Source: Micromonospora matsumotoense
GTDB lineage: Bacteria; Actinomycetota; Actinomycetes; Mycobacteriales; Micromonosporaceae
Direction of reading: 5' to 3'
DNA: 64,000 nucleotides
Assembly (NCBI RefSeq): GCF_900091525.1
Contig: NZ_FMCU01000007.1
Location: 1 to 64,000, forward strand
Shown here: piece after piece, positions 28,071 to 35,684 of the stretch
Numbering within the stretch: the stretch's first letter is position 1
Layout: each line of letters begins with the position of its first letter
Notes under the pieces: generated by a model
What the model saw: only the letters and a program-made list of their open reading frames with translations
Database searches by the model: none
Told to the model about the DNA's origin: nothing
Program-made: the position numbers and the translations under genes

Positions 28071-29474
28071 GGCCACCGACCCGGCCGGCTGCACGTCCCG
28101 GGGGTCGGCGCCGGCCGACGCGGCCGGAAGTCCGGTCCCGGCGGGCGCGGCCGTACCGTTCCCGGGTCCGGCTTCGACCGGGACGTTCCCCGGCTCAGCT
28201 TCGACCGGGACGTCCCCGGGCCGGGCTGCGGCCGGGGCGGCCCGTCGGCCGGCCCACCAGGCCGGCAGGTAGAGCGGGGCGGCCACCGCCAGCGCGACCG
28301 CGCCGACCACCATCGCGGTGCCGACCCCGTTGCGGTCGGCCAGCGCGGTGAGCAGCACCGCGCCGAGGGCGAACCCGGGCTGTCCCATCATCGAGTTCAG
28401 CGAGATGACGCTGGTCCGGTAGGGGCCGTCGACCTGCCGGTGCAGCAGCCCCAGGTGCAGCGGGTTGGACGCGCCGTGCACGGCGTAGCAGGCCAGGTAG
28501 GCGACCAACACCCCGACCGGCCCGGCGAGCAGGCCCATGCCGAGCACCGTGACGCCCTGCACGATCCGCAGCAGCGCCGCGGCGGGGGCCGCGCCCAGCC
28601 AGCGCAGCAGCAACGGGGTCGCCGCCGCCCCGGCCGCCGAGACCAGCCAGGCCGCCGAGTTGGCCGGGCCGAGCAGCGCCGCCGCCCGTTCGGGGTCACC
28701 GACCACGTCGGCGAGCCGGATCGGCAGCAACGACTCGAAGGTGACCATGCCGAAGCCCCAGAACAGCTCCACCGACACCAGGGCGAGCAGCACCCGGGAG
28801 CGGCGCAGCAGGCCGACGGCCTGCCCGACCATCCGGGGTGCCGCCGCGACCGAGGCGCGCAGCGTGCCGGGGCCCCGGGCCGGGCCGGTCTCGACCAGCA
28901 GGAACAGCAGGACGACCAGGGCCACCGCCTGGAGGGCGGCGGCGACCAGCACCGGCACGGTCAGGGCGCTGACCGGCCCGACCGGCCCGAGCGCGATGAG
29001 GCCGCCACTGAGCAGCGCGCCACCGGCGATGGTGACGCCGGCGACGGTGCCGGCGAAGCCGAGGCCGGGCTCGTAGTCGGTGTCCGGGTCAGCGGCCAGG
29101 GTGGACTCGACGTACCAGGAGTCGAGCGGGCCGCTGTCGAGCGCCCGGTAGACCCCTTGAAGGGCCCAGACCAGGAAGAACAGCGCGAAGGAGTCGACGA
29201 CTGCGAACAGGCCGAGGGAGAGCAGGCTGACCGCCCAGGCGGTGACCAGGACGATCCGGCTGCCGAGCGCGTCGGCCAGGCCGCCGGTCGGCAGCTCCAG
29301 CGCCAGCACGACCAGGCCCTGCGCGGTGGAGACCAGGCCGATCTGGGTCAGCGACAGGCCGCGTTCCTGCATCAGCAGGATCATCACCGGGATGGTCAGG
29401 CCGGTGGGCAGCCAGCGCAGGCCGTAGAGGGTGAGGTAGCGCAACCGCACCTGACGTACGGTCAGCGCGCCCAT
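28041..29474 (-). CDS. MFS transporter
   Basis: This 477-residue protein has about twelve membrane segments. It starts MGALTVRQVRLRYLTLYGLR with SLTQIGLVSTAQGLVVLALE and the motif A-like loop GGLADALGSR between helices 2 and 3, as in drug/multidrug MFS exporters. The last ~50 residues are a Pro/Ala/Glu-rich tail with a repeated PGDVPVEAEPGNVPVEAGPGN unit of about 10 residues. The start forms a TGATG junction with the upstream ArsR-type gene, so exporter and regulator are coupled. The 3' end overlaps the GNAT gene by 30 bases, tail to tail. The cargo is unknown. Confidence 0.85.
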   Translation of the reverse strand: MGALTVRQVRLRYLTLYGLRWLPTGLTIPVMILLMQERGLSLTQIGLVSTAQGLVVLALELPTGGLADALGSRIVLVTAWAVSLLSLGLFAVVDSFALFFLVWALQGVYRALDSGPLDSWYVESTLAADPDTDYEPGLGFAGTVAGVTIAGGALLSGGLIALGPVGPVSALTVPVLVAAALQAVALVVLLFLLVETGPARGPGTLRASVAAAPRMVGQAVGLLRRSRVLLALVSVELFWGFGMVTFESLLPIRLADVVGDPERAAALLGPANSAAWLVSAAGAAATPLLLRWLGAAPAAALLRIVQGVTVLGMGLLAGPVGVLVAYLACYAVHGASNPLHLGLLHRQVDGPYRTSVISLNSMMGQPGFALGAVLLTALADRNGVGTAMVVGAVALAVAAPLYLPAWWAGRRAAPAAARPGDVPVEAEPGNVPVEAGPGNGTAAPAGTGLPAASAGADPRDVQPAGSVASAEPHRAAP

Positions 29475-30070
29475 CACCGCTGCTCGATCATCGGGAACGC
29501 GGCCACGAAGACGTGCACCCGCTCGGCGTCCGGCTGCTCCGGATCCGCCTCGGTGCGGTAGCGCTCCAGCACCCGCCACAGCTCGTCTTCGAGGGCCTGG
29601 AGCCGGTCGGCCGGGAGGCTGAGGAAGGCGTCGCTCATCCCGAACGCGTCCCGCCAGGCCGGTGACCAGTCCTGCTGGACGGCGAACCAGCGTTCGGCCC
29701 GCTCGGCCAGCAGGCGCACCTGGTCGCCCTGGATCCACTCGATCGCGGCCCGGGCGTCGGGGTCGTCGTCGAAGTCGCTCGGCTCCCAGTCGGTCACCTC
29801 GTGCGCGGCCCGCCACCAGCGCTGCCGCCCGGTGCCCCGGTCCGGGTCCTCGACCACCAGCCCCACGTCGGCGAGCTGGCGCAGGTGGTAGCTGGTGGCG
29901 CCGGTGTTGGTGCCGAGCAGCCCGGCGAGGGTGGTGGCGGTGGCCGGCCCCTGCACCCGCAGCGCGCCGAGCAGCCGCAGCCGCAGCGGGTGGGCCAGGA
30001 CGCGGACCTGCCGGTGGTCGATCCGGACGGAGCTGGTCGCGGGTCGCCCGCCGGTGTCGTCGTTCTCCAT
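29474..30070 (-). CDS. ArsR-type winged-helix transcriptional regulator
   Basis: This 198-residue protein has an N-terminal ArsR/HTH_20 domain: [17 protein letters not shown], then TLAGLLGTNTGATSYHLRQLAD (recognition helix) and a wing VVEDPDRGTGRQRWW. The C-terminal ~110 residues are a helical, ligand-sensing-like region. I chose the ATG at 30070 because a TATTGT -10 box sits 6 bases upstream (leaderless); the open frame extends further to 30160 but through the operator. It directly precedes the MFS exporter gene and presumably represses the pair. The upstream palindrome is its likely operator. Confidence 0.85.
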   Translation of the reverse strand: MENDDTGGRPATSSVRIDHRQVRVLAHPLRLRLLGALRVQGPATATTLAGLLGTNTGATSYHLRQLADVGLVVEDPDRGTGRQRWWRAAHEVTDWEPSDFDDDPDARAAIEWIQGDQVRLLAERAERWFAVQQDWSPAWRDAFGMSDAFLSLPADRLQALEDELWRVLERYRTEADPEQPDAERVHVFVAAFPMIEQR

Positions 30071-30073
30071 GCA

Positions 30074-30129
30074 TGCACAATAACTGTGCACAGAAGCTAT
30101 GCACAAGTTTTGTGCATAGCTTCTGTGCA
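30074..30129 (-). promoter_or_regulatory. Promoter with long palindromic operator for the ArsR/MFS operon
   Basis: On the minus strand, TTGTGC (30101-30106) and TATTGT (30077-30082), 18 bases apart, form a good -35/-10 pair. A perfect 20-bp inverted repeat (30087-30106 with 30110-30129, 3-base centre) begins in the spacer and covers the -35. A smaller TGCACA-5-TGTGCA repeat (30074-30090) covers the -10. The core word TGTGCA/TGCACA occurs at least four times. This is what an autorepressor operator should look like. Confidence 0.75.
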
Positions 30130-30190
30130 GTCGCGGTGCGGGCTCCGGCTCAGCGTCCATCTCTGCCCGGCCGACCCCGACGGCTGATGG

Positions 30191-30726
30191 TCAGCCGGCG
30201 AGCAGCTCGGTCACACCGCGCAGTCGGGTCCGCAGCAGGGCGGTGGCGCGGGACGAGTCCAGCCGCACGTCGGTGGGACGCCGCAGCCCGGCCGCCGTGG
30301 TCGTGGTGGTCGTCATCCCGGCCGGATCGATCCCGTACCGACGGGCCACCAGCAGCCCCAGCCCGGCCCGGCTGACCGGCTCCGGGCCGGCCACGTTGAG
30401 CGGGCCGGCGACGGCCGAGTCGGCCAACTCCAGCACCGCGTCGGCCAGGTCGCCGACGTCGACCGGGCAGCGCAACTCGTCGGTGAACAGGGTGGCCCGA
30501 CCGGTCAACGCGTCCCGGCAGAGCTGGATCTGTTTGCTGCCCTCCCCCAGGATCAGCGAGGTCCGCACCAGCACCGCGCCCGGGTCGACCACCCGTACGG
30601 CGGTCTCCGCCGCCGCCTTCGCCGCACCGTAGGGATGCACAGGGGTCGGCACGTCGTCGTCGAGATAGGGGTCGGACGCCCGGCGTGCAGCGCGTCGCTG
30701 GACAGGTGCACCAACCGCGCCCCGAC
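30191..30726 (-). pseudogene. Decayed dTDP-4-dehydrorhamnose reductase-like gene (rmlD family)
   Basis: Frame 30191-30652 encodes the C-terminal half of an RmlD/SDR sugar-nucleotide reductase (TPVHPYGAAKAAAETAV with the catalytic YxxxK, then VVRTSLILGEG-like VLVRTSLILGEG and PLNVAGPEPVSRAGLG). Upstream, the expected preceding segment ARLVHLSSDALHAGR is present in another frame (about 30680-30720) and joins YLDDDVPTPVHPYG only after a one-base shift near 30671-30680. The coding resemblance stops at a TAG at 30727-30729, just before the palindrome at 30732, so the N-terminal Rossmann NAD-binding part is missing. With two independent lesions it should be nonfunctional, though a short SDR fragment could be translated. 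Confidence 0.8.
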
Positions 30727-30731
30727 CTAGC

Positions 30732-30785
30732 GATCAAGAGGTTCACGTCACCTCACTGCGTGATGATGACGTGAACCTCTTGATC
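30732..30785. repeat. 19-bp palindromic element
   Basis: A perfect 19-bp inverted repeat, GATCAAGAGGTTCACGTCA (30732-30750) with its complement at 30767-30785, encloses a 16-base centre that itself contains TCAC-TGC-GTGA. It is notably less GC-rich than its surroundings. It marks the exact 5' break of the decayed reductase and lies 44 bases past the aspS stop. It may be a REP-like mobile palindrome, an aspS terminator, or both. Confidence 0.75.
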
Positions 30786-30829
30786 AACGATCCGGGGTAG
30801 GACCCGGGCGGGGCCGGGTGGGGTGGGGG

Positions 30830-32632
30830 TTAGACCGGGTCGGTTACCGGGGCGGCGGGGCCGGCGGTGCCGGGGGACGGGGCCGGGGGCTTGGGCTTGG
30901 CGTCGATGCCGGCCTCGGCGCGTTGCTGGGTGGTGATCGGGGTCGGGGCACCGGTCAGCGGGTCGAAGCCGCCCCGGGTCTTCGGGAAGGCGATCACCTC
31001 ACGGATCGAGTCGGCCCCGGCAAGCAGCATGCAGACCCGGTCCCAGCCGAACGCGATGCCGCCGTGCGGCGGGGCGCCGTATTTGAACGCCTCCAGCAGG
31101 AAGCCGAACTTGTCCTGCGCCTCCTCCGGGGTGATGCCGAGCAGGTCGAAGACCCGCTGCTGCACGTCGCCCCGGTGGATACGGATCGAGCCGCCGCCGA
31201 TCTCGTTGCCGTTGCAGACGATGTCGTACGCGTAGGCCAGGGCCCGGTCCGGGGCCTCCTCGAACCGGTCGACCCACTCGGCGTTCGGCGAGGTGAACGG
31301 GTGGTGCACGGCCGTCCAGCCGCCCTCGTCCGTGCGCTCGAACATCGGCGCGTCGACCACCCAGCAGAACGCCCAGGCGCTCTCGTCGATCAGCTTGGCC
31401 CGCTTGGCGATCTCGATCCGGGCCGCGCCGAGCAGCTCCTGCGCCTCCCGGGTGTCGGTGCTGGCGGCGAAGAACACCGCGTCGCCCGGCTTGGCCCCGA
31501 CCGCGTCGGCCAGGCCACCCAGGTGCTCGGCGGAGAGGTTCTTGGCCACCGGCCCGCGCGCCTCGCCGGTCTCGGCGTCCAGCACCACGTACGCCAGGCC
31601 CCGTGCGCCCCGCGCCTTGGCCCAGTCCTGCCAGCCGTCCAGCTCTTTACGGGTCTGTGCCGCACCGCCCGGCATGACCACCGCGCCGACGTAGCCGCCC
31701 GCGTCGATCGAGGCGGCGAAGACCCGGAAGGCGGTGCCGCGCAGGTACTCGGTCAGCTCGGTCAGCTCCAGGCCGTAGCGCAGGTCGGGCTTGTCGGAGC
31801 CGTACCGGGCCATCGCGTCGTGCCAGGTGATCCGGGGGATCGGCCGGGAGATCTCGTGGTCGGCCAGGTCCTTCCAGAGCGCCGAGACGATCGCCTCGCC
31901 GAGGTCGATCACGTCGTCCTCGGTGACGAAGGACATCTCGATGTCGAGCTGGGTGAACTCCGGCTGCCGGTCGGCGCGGAAGTCCTCGTCGCGGTAGCAG
32001 CGGGCGATCTGGTAGTACCGCTCCATGCCGCCGACCATCAGCAGCTGCTTGAACAGCTGCGGCGACTGCGGCAGCGCGTACCAGCTGCCCGGCTGGAGCC
32101 GGACCGGGACCAGGAAGTCGCGGGCACCCTCGGGGGTGGACCGGGTCAGCGTCGGGGTCTCGATCTCCAGGAAGTCCCGCTTGTGCAGCACCCCCCGGGC
32201 CAGCTGGTTGGCCCGGGAGCGCAGCCGCAGGGCGTTGGCCGGGCCGCTGCGGCGCAGGTCCAGGTAGCGGTAGCGCAGCCGGATGTCGTCGCCGGCCTCG
32301 ATCTGGTCGTCCACCGGCAGCGGCAGCGGCGCGGCCTCGGAGAGCACCTCCAGCGCGGCGGCGGTCACCTCGATCTCGCCGGTGGGCAGCTCCGGGTTGT
32401 CGTTGCCCTCGGGGCGGCGGGTCACCTCACCGGTGACCTTGACGCAGAACTCGTTGCGCAGCGCGTGCGCGTCCTCCTCGCGGAACACCACCTGGGCCAC
32501 GCCGGAGCCGTCGCGCAGGTCGACGAAGATGACACCGCCGTGGTCGCGCCGGCGGGCCACCCACCCGGCGAGCGTCACCGTGGTGCCGGCGTCCGTCGCG
32601 CGCAGGCTGCCGGCGTCATGGGTACGGATCAC
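30830..32632 (-). CDS. aspS: Aspartyl-tRNA synthetase
   Basis: This 600-residue enzyme is of the bacterial type: N-terminal OB fold ([19 protein letters not shown], anticodon binding), class II motif 1 region ([20 protein letters not shown]), motif 2 ([20 protein letters not shown]), GAD insertion domain, and motif 3 ([19 protein letters not shown]). I chose the GTG at 32632, with GAGGAG at 9-base spacing, over an upstream ATG at 32674. The C-terminal ~30 residues are a Pro/Ala tail. It charges tRNA-Asp, and in organisms with GatCAB may also mis-charge tRNA-Asn. Confidence 0.96.
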   Translation of the reverse strand: MIRTHDAGSLRATDAGTTVTLAGWVARRRDHGGVIFVDLRDGSGVAQVVFREEDAHALRNEFCVKVTGEVTRRPEGNDNPELPTGEIEVTAAALEVLSEAAPLPLPVDDQIEAGDDIRLRYRYLDLRRSGPANALRLRSRANQLARGVLHKRDFLEIETPTLTRSTPEGARDFLVPVRLQPGSWYALPQSPQLFKQLLMVGGMERYYQIARCYRDEDFRADRQPEFTQLDIEMSFVTEDDVIDLGEAIVSALWKDLADHEISRPIPRITWHDAMARYGSDKPDLRYGLELTELTEYLRGTAFRVFAASIDAGGYVGAVVMPGGAAQTRKELDGWQDWAKARGARGLAYVVLDAETGEARGPVAKNLSAEHLGGLADAVGAKPGDAVFFAASTDTREAQELLGAARIEIAKRAKLIDESAWAFCWVVDAPMFERTDEGGWTAVHHPFTSPNAEWVDRFEEAPDRALAYAYDIVCNGNEIGGGSIRIHRGDVQQRVFDLLGITPEEAQDKFGFLLEAFKYGAPPHGGIAFGWDRVCMLLAGADSIREVIAFPKTRGGFDPLTGAPTPITTQQRAEAGIDAKPKPPAPSPGTAGPAAPVTDPV

Positions 32633-32744
32633 GACTTGCGTCTCCTCATCTGCGGTACGGCTGTTCCCCCGCATTGTGTCAGCCGCCCGGCCCGCCCGGT
32701 TGCGGGGTGAGCAAGGCCCTGGTCGTCCGGCCGGAGACGCGGAA

Positions 32745-32770
32745 CGGGCCGCCGGTGTCCCGGCGGCCCG
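32745..32770 (-). terminator. Intrinsic terminator after the S1 protease gene
   Basis: A perfect 11-bp stem (32745-32755 with 32760-32770) and 4-base loop, 22 bases past the stop at 32792. Confidence 0.82.
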
Positions 32771-32791
32771 CTCGCGGAGGGATCGGACGGA

Positions 32792-33844
32792 TCAGATGAT
32801 GCTGACGCCGTAGACGCTCAACGGCTCGGTGACCGGCTGGAAGTAGGTGGTGCCACCGCGGGTGCAGTTGCCGTTGCCGCCGGAGGTGAGGCCGACCGCG
32901 CTGCTGCCGCTGAACAGCGAGCCGCCGCTGTCGCCCGGCTCGGCGCAGACGTTGGTGCGGATCAGGCCGGAGACCGAGCCCTCGGCGTAGTTCACCGTGG
33001 CGTTGGTGGCGGTCACCGAGCCGCCCTTGAGGCCGGTGGTGCTGCCGGAGCGCTGCACGCTCTGGCCGACGAAGGCGTTGGCGGCACCGGTGACGTCCTG
33101 GAAGCTGCCGTTGTAGAGCGAGACGTTCCCGGTCGCGTTCGCGGAGTTGCTGTGCCGGACGATGCCGTAGTCGTTGCCCGGGAAGCTGGTGCCGGTGCGG
33201 GTGCCGAGCACACTGGTCTGGCCGGAGTTCGAGTACCAGGTCGAGCCGATGTTGGTGCAGTGCCCGGCGGTCAGGAAGAAGGTCTGGCCGGCGCTGTTGC
33301 GGACGTTGAAGCCGAGCGAGCAGCGGCCACCGCCGGTGTAGATCGCCTGGCCGCCGGAGATCCGGGTGCTGAGCACGCCGGCCTCGGCCTCGATCCGGAC
33401 GGCACCGCCGGTGCGGGCGGCGGCGGCCTCGACCTTCGCCAGCTTGGCGCCGGTGACGGTGCTGTCGACCGAGACGACGACCTGGTTGGTGACCGCGTCG
33501 GTCCACCAGGCGGTGCCCGGGATCTTGGCCGAGCGCTCCAGCTCGGCGGTGGCGGAGCGGAGCTGGGCCGCGCCCCGGGTGACCAGCTTCGGGGTGGCGC
33601 CGGCGGCACGGACCTGCCGGGCGGCGGCGGAGTCGGTGACCGCGACGACCATCGTGCCGTTGGCGTCGGCGTAGGTGCCGGCGGCACGGTCACCGAGGCG
33701 GTCGGCCAGGCTGGCGGCGGCGTCGGGAGATGCGGGCGAGGCGGGGGCCGCCTGGGCGGGTGCGCCCATCAGCGCGCTGGTGACCAGGGTGCCGGCCATA
33801 GCGACGGCGGCGACGTGGCGGAGCGATGACCTCGTGGGTCGCAT
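32792..33844 (-). CDS. Secreted S1 (streptogrisin-like) serine protease with propeptide
   Basis: This 350-residue pre-pro-protease starts with a signal peptide ([19 protein letters not shown], cleavage near APAQA). A ~140-residue propeptide region resembling the streptogrisin pro-domain ([19 protein letters not shown]) follows. The chymotrypsin-fold catalytic domain has the triad in FLTAGHCTN (His), GNDYGIVRH (Asp) and [12 protein letters not shown] (Ser). Paired cysteines (RCSLGF/AGHC, VCAEPG/GNCTRGG) fit the disulfides of secreted actinomycete proteases. GGAGG precedes the ATG. It is monocistronic with its own promoter region and terminator. It degrades extracellular protein. Confidence 0.93.
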   Translation of the reverse strand: MRPTRSSLRHVAAVAMAGTLVTSALMGAPAQAAPASPASPDAAASLADRLGDRAAGTYADANGTMVVAVTDSAAARQVRAAGATPKLVTRGAAQLRSATAELERSAKIPGTAWWTDAVTNQVVVSVDSTVTGAKLAKVEAAAARTGGAVRIEAEAGVLSTRISGGQAIYTGGGRCSLGFNVRNSAGQTFFLTAGHCTNIGSTWYSNSGQTSVLGTRTGTSFPGNDYGIVRHSNSANATGNVSLYNGSFQDVTGAANAFVGQSVQRSGSTTGLKGGSVTATNATVNYAEGSVSGLIRTNVCAEPGDSGGSLFSGSSAVGLTSGGNGNCTRGGTTYFQPVTEPLSVYGVSII

Positions 33845-33935
33845 GTAACAACCTCCGGAAGGGGGCGACGGGCAGCGTCACAGGGACGCACCCGGGGGCA
33901 ACCCGGCCGACCTGGGGAAAATCGGCCGAGAGAAT

Positions 33936-33963
33936 GAAGTATTCACATATTTAAGATCGTAAA
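33936..33963 (-). promoter_or_regulatory. Candidate promoter of the S1 protease
   Basis: On the minus strand TTTACG (33958-33963) and TACTTC (33936-33941) are 16 bases apart in an unusually AT-rich patch, ~90 bases upstream of the ATG. Weak match; offered as the best candidate. Confidence 0.3.
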
Positions 33964-34253
33964 CAAGACATGAGTTTGCCCGGATTCACCCCGCCGGCCG
34001 ATGTGACGGTCAGGCAACACCTCGGACACATCTATGTCAGACCCCTGCCAGCAGGGCCGATCCCGTCGGCGGGAGCCGTCGTCACGCCCGCTGTCACCGG
34101 CCCCGATTCCCGGGCTCATCCGGCCGGGCGACGACCCGCCGGGAGCACCGGCGCGACAGCTCGCGAGTCGCGCCGGGGCCGGGCAGGAAGGGCCATCTGC
34201 GGCCTGTCACGTTCAGCCACCACGATCCGACCCCCACCACCTACCCTTCGCCT

Positions 34254-34380
34254 CCTTTGCTCTGCTGCCCTCTCGGCGACAGTCACGAGGGGTAGCGGGA
34301 ACTCGGAGCACCCGGGCGAAAGATCACTAACCCCACCGCAGGCCAGGCACGGTGGTGCCGCGACGGCAGCAGAGCAAAGG
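34254..34380. repeat. 16-bp inverted repeat with diverged flanks
   Basis: CCTTTGCTCTGCTGCC (34254-34269) is repeated exactly in inverted orientation at 34365-34380. About ten flanking bases on each outer side also match with one or two indels (ACCCTTCGCC against ACCCTTCCGCC). The arms are 95 bases apart with no open frame of note between. Confidence 0.7.
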
Positions 34381-34606
34381 GCGGAAGGGTGGGAACGTTG
34401 GGGGCATCCGTCGGTGACGGTGCGTTACCCACCCCGACGGTCACCCAGGGTGACCCGCAAGGTGTTGCCGGGCGCGCCATCCGGTGCGCGGCGAGCGATG
34501 CCCGCGCTCACCCGGCACCCGCACCCGCACCGCCTGCGCACACCACCTCGGAGAGTCGAGGCGGTGGCGGTCAAGGGGCGGTGGCGGTCGAGGCGGTGGT
34601 GCAGGA

Positions 34607-34667
34607 CTCCGAACCGTCCACCCGCGCCTGGCCCCGCACGGGGCGGACGCGGGTGGACGGTTCGGAG
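34607..34667 (-). terminator. Intrinsic terminator after the desaturase gene
   Basis: A perfect 20-bp stem (34607-34626 with 34648-34667), the loop of which holds a second small stem, 8 bases past the stop at 34675. Confidence 0.88.
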
Positions 34668-34674
34668 CAGCCGT

Positions 34675-35610
34675 TCAGGCGCGGGCGGCCAACTTGGCGG
34701 CCCGGGCGTCGCGCTTCTCCTCGAACCGGGACGCGGCCTGCTCCAGGCCGTCCAGGTGAGCCGCGATCCGGTCCCGGGCGGCCTCACCCTCGGCGTCCAG
34801 GCCGGCGACGTTGAACACGTCCCACTGGCGCAGCACCGGGGCCACCACGTCGTCGCGGTGCTGGCGCAGGTCGTAGATGCCGGCCAGGGCGATCGCCACC
34901 GACTTGCGGGTGAACCCCTCGATGCCCACCCCGGGCATCTGGAAGTCCCCCAGCACCTCGTCGATCGCCCGCATCGTCTGGTTCGGGGCCACCTCCAGTG
35001 CCGCGCCCAACAGGTTGCGGTAGAAGATCATGTGCAGGTTCTCGTCGGCCGCGACCCGACCCAGCAGCGCCTCGCACACCGGGTCGCCGGTGATCCGGCC
35101 GGTGTTGCGGTGCGAGATGCGGGTCGCCAACTCCTGGAATGACACGTACGCCAGCGAGCGCAGCATCGACGAGTCGTGCGAGTTGCTGTAGCCGGCGGTC
35201 ATGTGCACCATCCGGGCCCGCTCCAGCGCCACCGGGTCGACCGCCCGGGTCACCGTGAGGTAGTCCCGGATGGCGGTGCCGTGCCGGCCCTCCTCGGCGG
35301 TCCACCGGCCCACCCAGGTCCCCCACGCCCCGTCCGGCCCGAACAGGCTGGCGATCTGGTGGTGGTACGACGGCAGGTTGTCCTCGGTGAGCAGGTTGAC
35401 GATCAGCGCCGTCCGGGCGATGTCAGGCAGCGTCGAGTCCCCCTCCGACCACGCCTCGCCGCCGAGCGGGCCGTCGAAGGTCCGCCCCTCGCTCCACGGC
35501 ACGTACTCGTGCGGGAACCACTCCTTGGCCACCGCCAGGTGACGGTCGAGGTTCTTGGCGACCACGGGTTCGAGTTCGTGGAGCAGCGCGGTCTGGCTCA
35601 GTTCGGTCAC
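34675..35610 (-). CDS. Acyl-ACP desaturase (soluble diiron fatty-acid desaturase)
   Basis: This 311-residue ferritin-like protein of the stearoyl-ACP desaturase family (DesA type in actinobacteria) starts at a GTG. Diiron ligands are visible in TEDNLPSYH (E plus H), WTAEEGRHG (E-E-x-x-H) and ADENLHMIF (D/E-x-x-H); each is in the position expected for the four-helix bundle. It introduces a double bond into acyl-ACP or acyl-CoA using O2 and reduced ferredoxin. It is monocistronic between a perfect palindrome in its leader and a strong terminator, so expression is probably controlled by a fatty-acid-responsive TetR-type regulator encoded elsewhere. Confidence 0.93.
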   Translation of the reverse strand: MTELSQTALLHELEPVVAKNLDRHLAVAKEWFPHEYVPWSEGRTFDGPLGGEAWSEGDSTLPDIARTALIVNLLTEDNLPSYHHQIASLFGPDGAWGTWVGRWTAEEGRHGTAIRDYLTVTRAVDPVALERARMVHMTAGYSNSHDSSMLRSLAYVSFQELATRISHRNTGRITGDPVCEALLGRVAADENLHMIFYRNLLGAALEVAPNQTMRAIDEVLGDFQMPGVGIEGFTRKSVAIALAGIYDLRQHRDDVVAPVLRQWDVFNVAGLDAEGEAARDRIAAHLDGLEQAASRFEEKRDARAAKLAARA

Positions 35611-35621
35611 AGGGGCCCCTC

Positions 35622-35652
35622 CCTACGGTGGCGTAACTTACGCCACCGTAGG
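35622..35652 (-). promoter_or_regulatory. Perfect palindrome in the desaturase leader (probable operator)
   Basis: CCTACGGTGGCGTAA, one central base, then its perfect complement: 15-bp arms at 35622-35636 and 35638-35652, centred 27 bases upstream of the GTG start. The ribosome site GGAGGGG follows immediately. Size and symmetry fit a TetR-type operator; as RNA it could also form a hairpin next to the ribosome site. Confidence 0.75.
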
Positions 35653-35684
35653 TCCCCGTCGGCGTACGCGCCAGTAACTGAGAC

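Larger units (their letters stand above)
33845..34674. other. 830-base gene-free region
   Basis: Between the desaturase stop and the protease start. Long plus-strand frames cross it (one running into the antisense of the desaturase), but none has a ribosome site, domain-like sequence or a sensible start. It holds an AT-rich protease promoter candidate near 33936-33963, a 16-bp inverted repeat (34254-34380) and the desaturase terminator (34607-34667). Nothing else was recognised. Confidence 0.6.

Noticed and set aside
33970..35142. A 390-residue plus-strand frame in the gene-free region
   Set aside because: No ribosome site; its second half is antisense to the desaturase, and composition changes abruptly.
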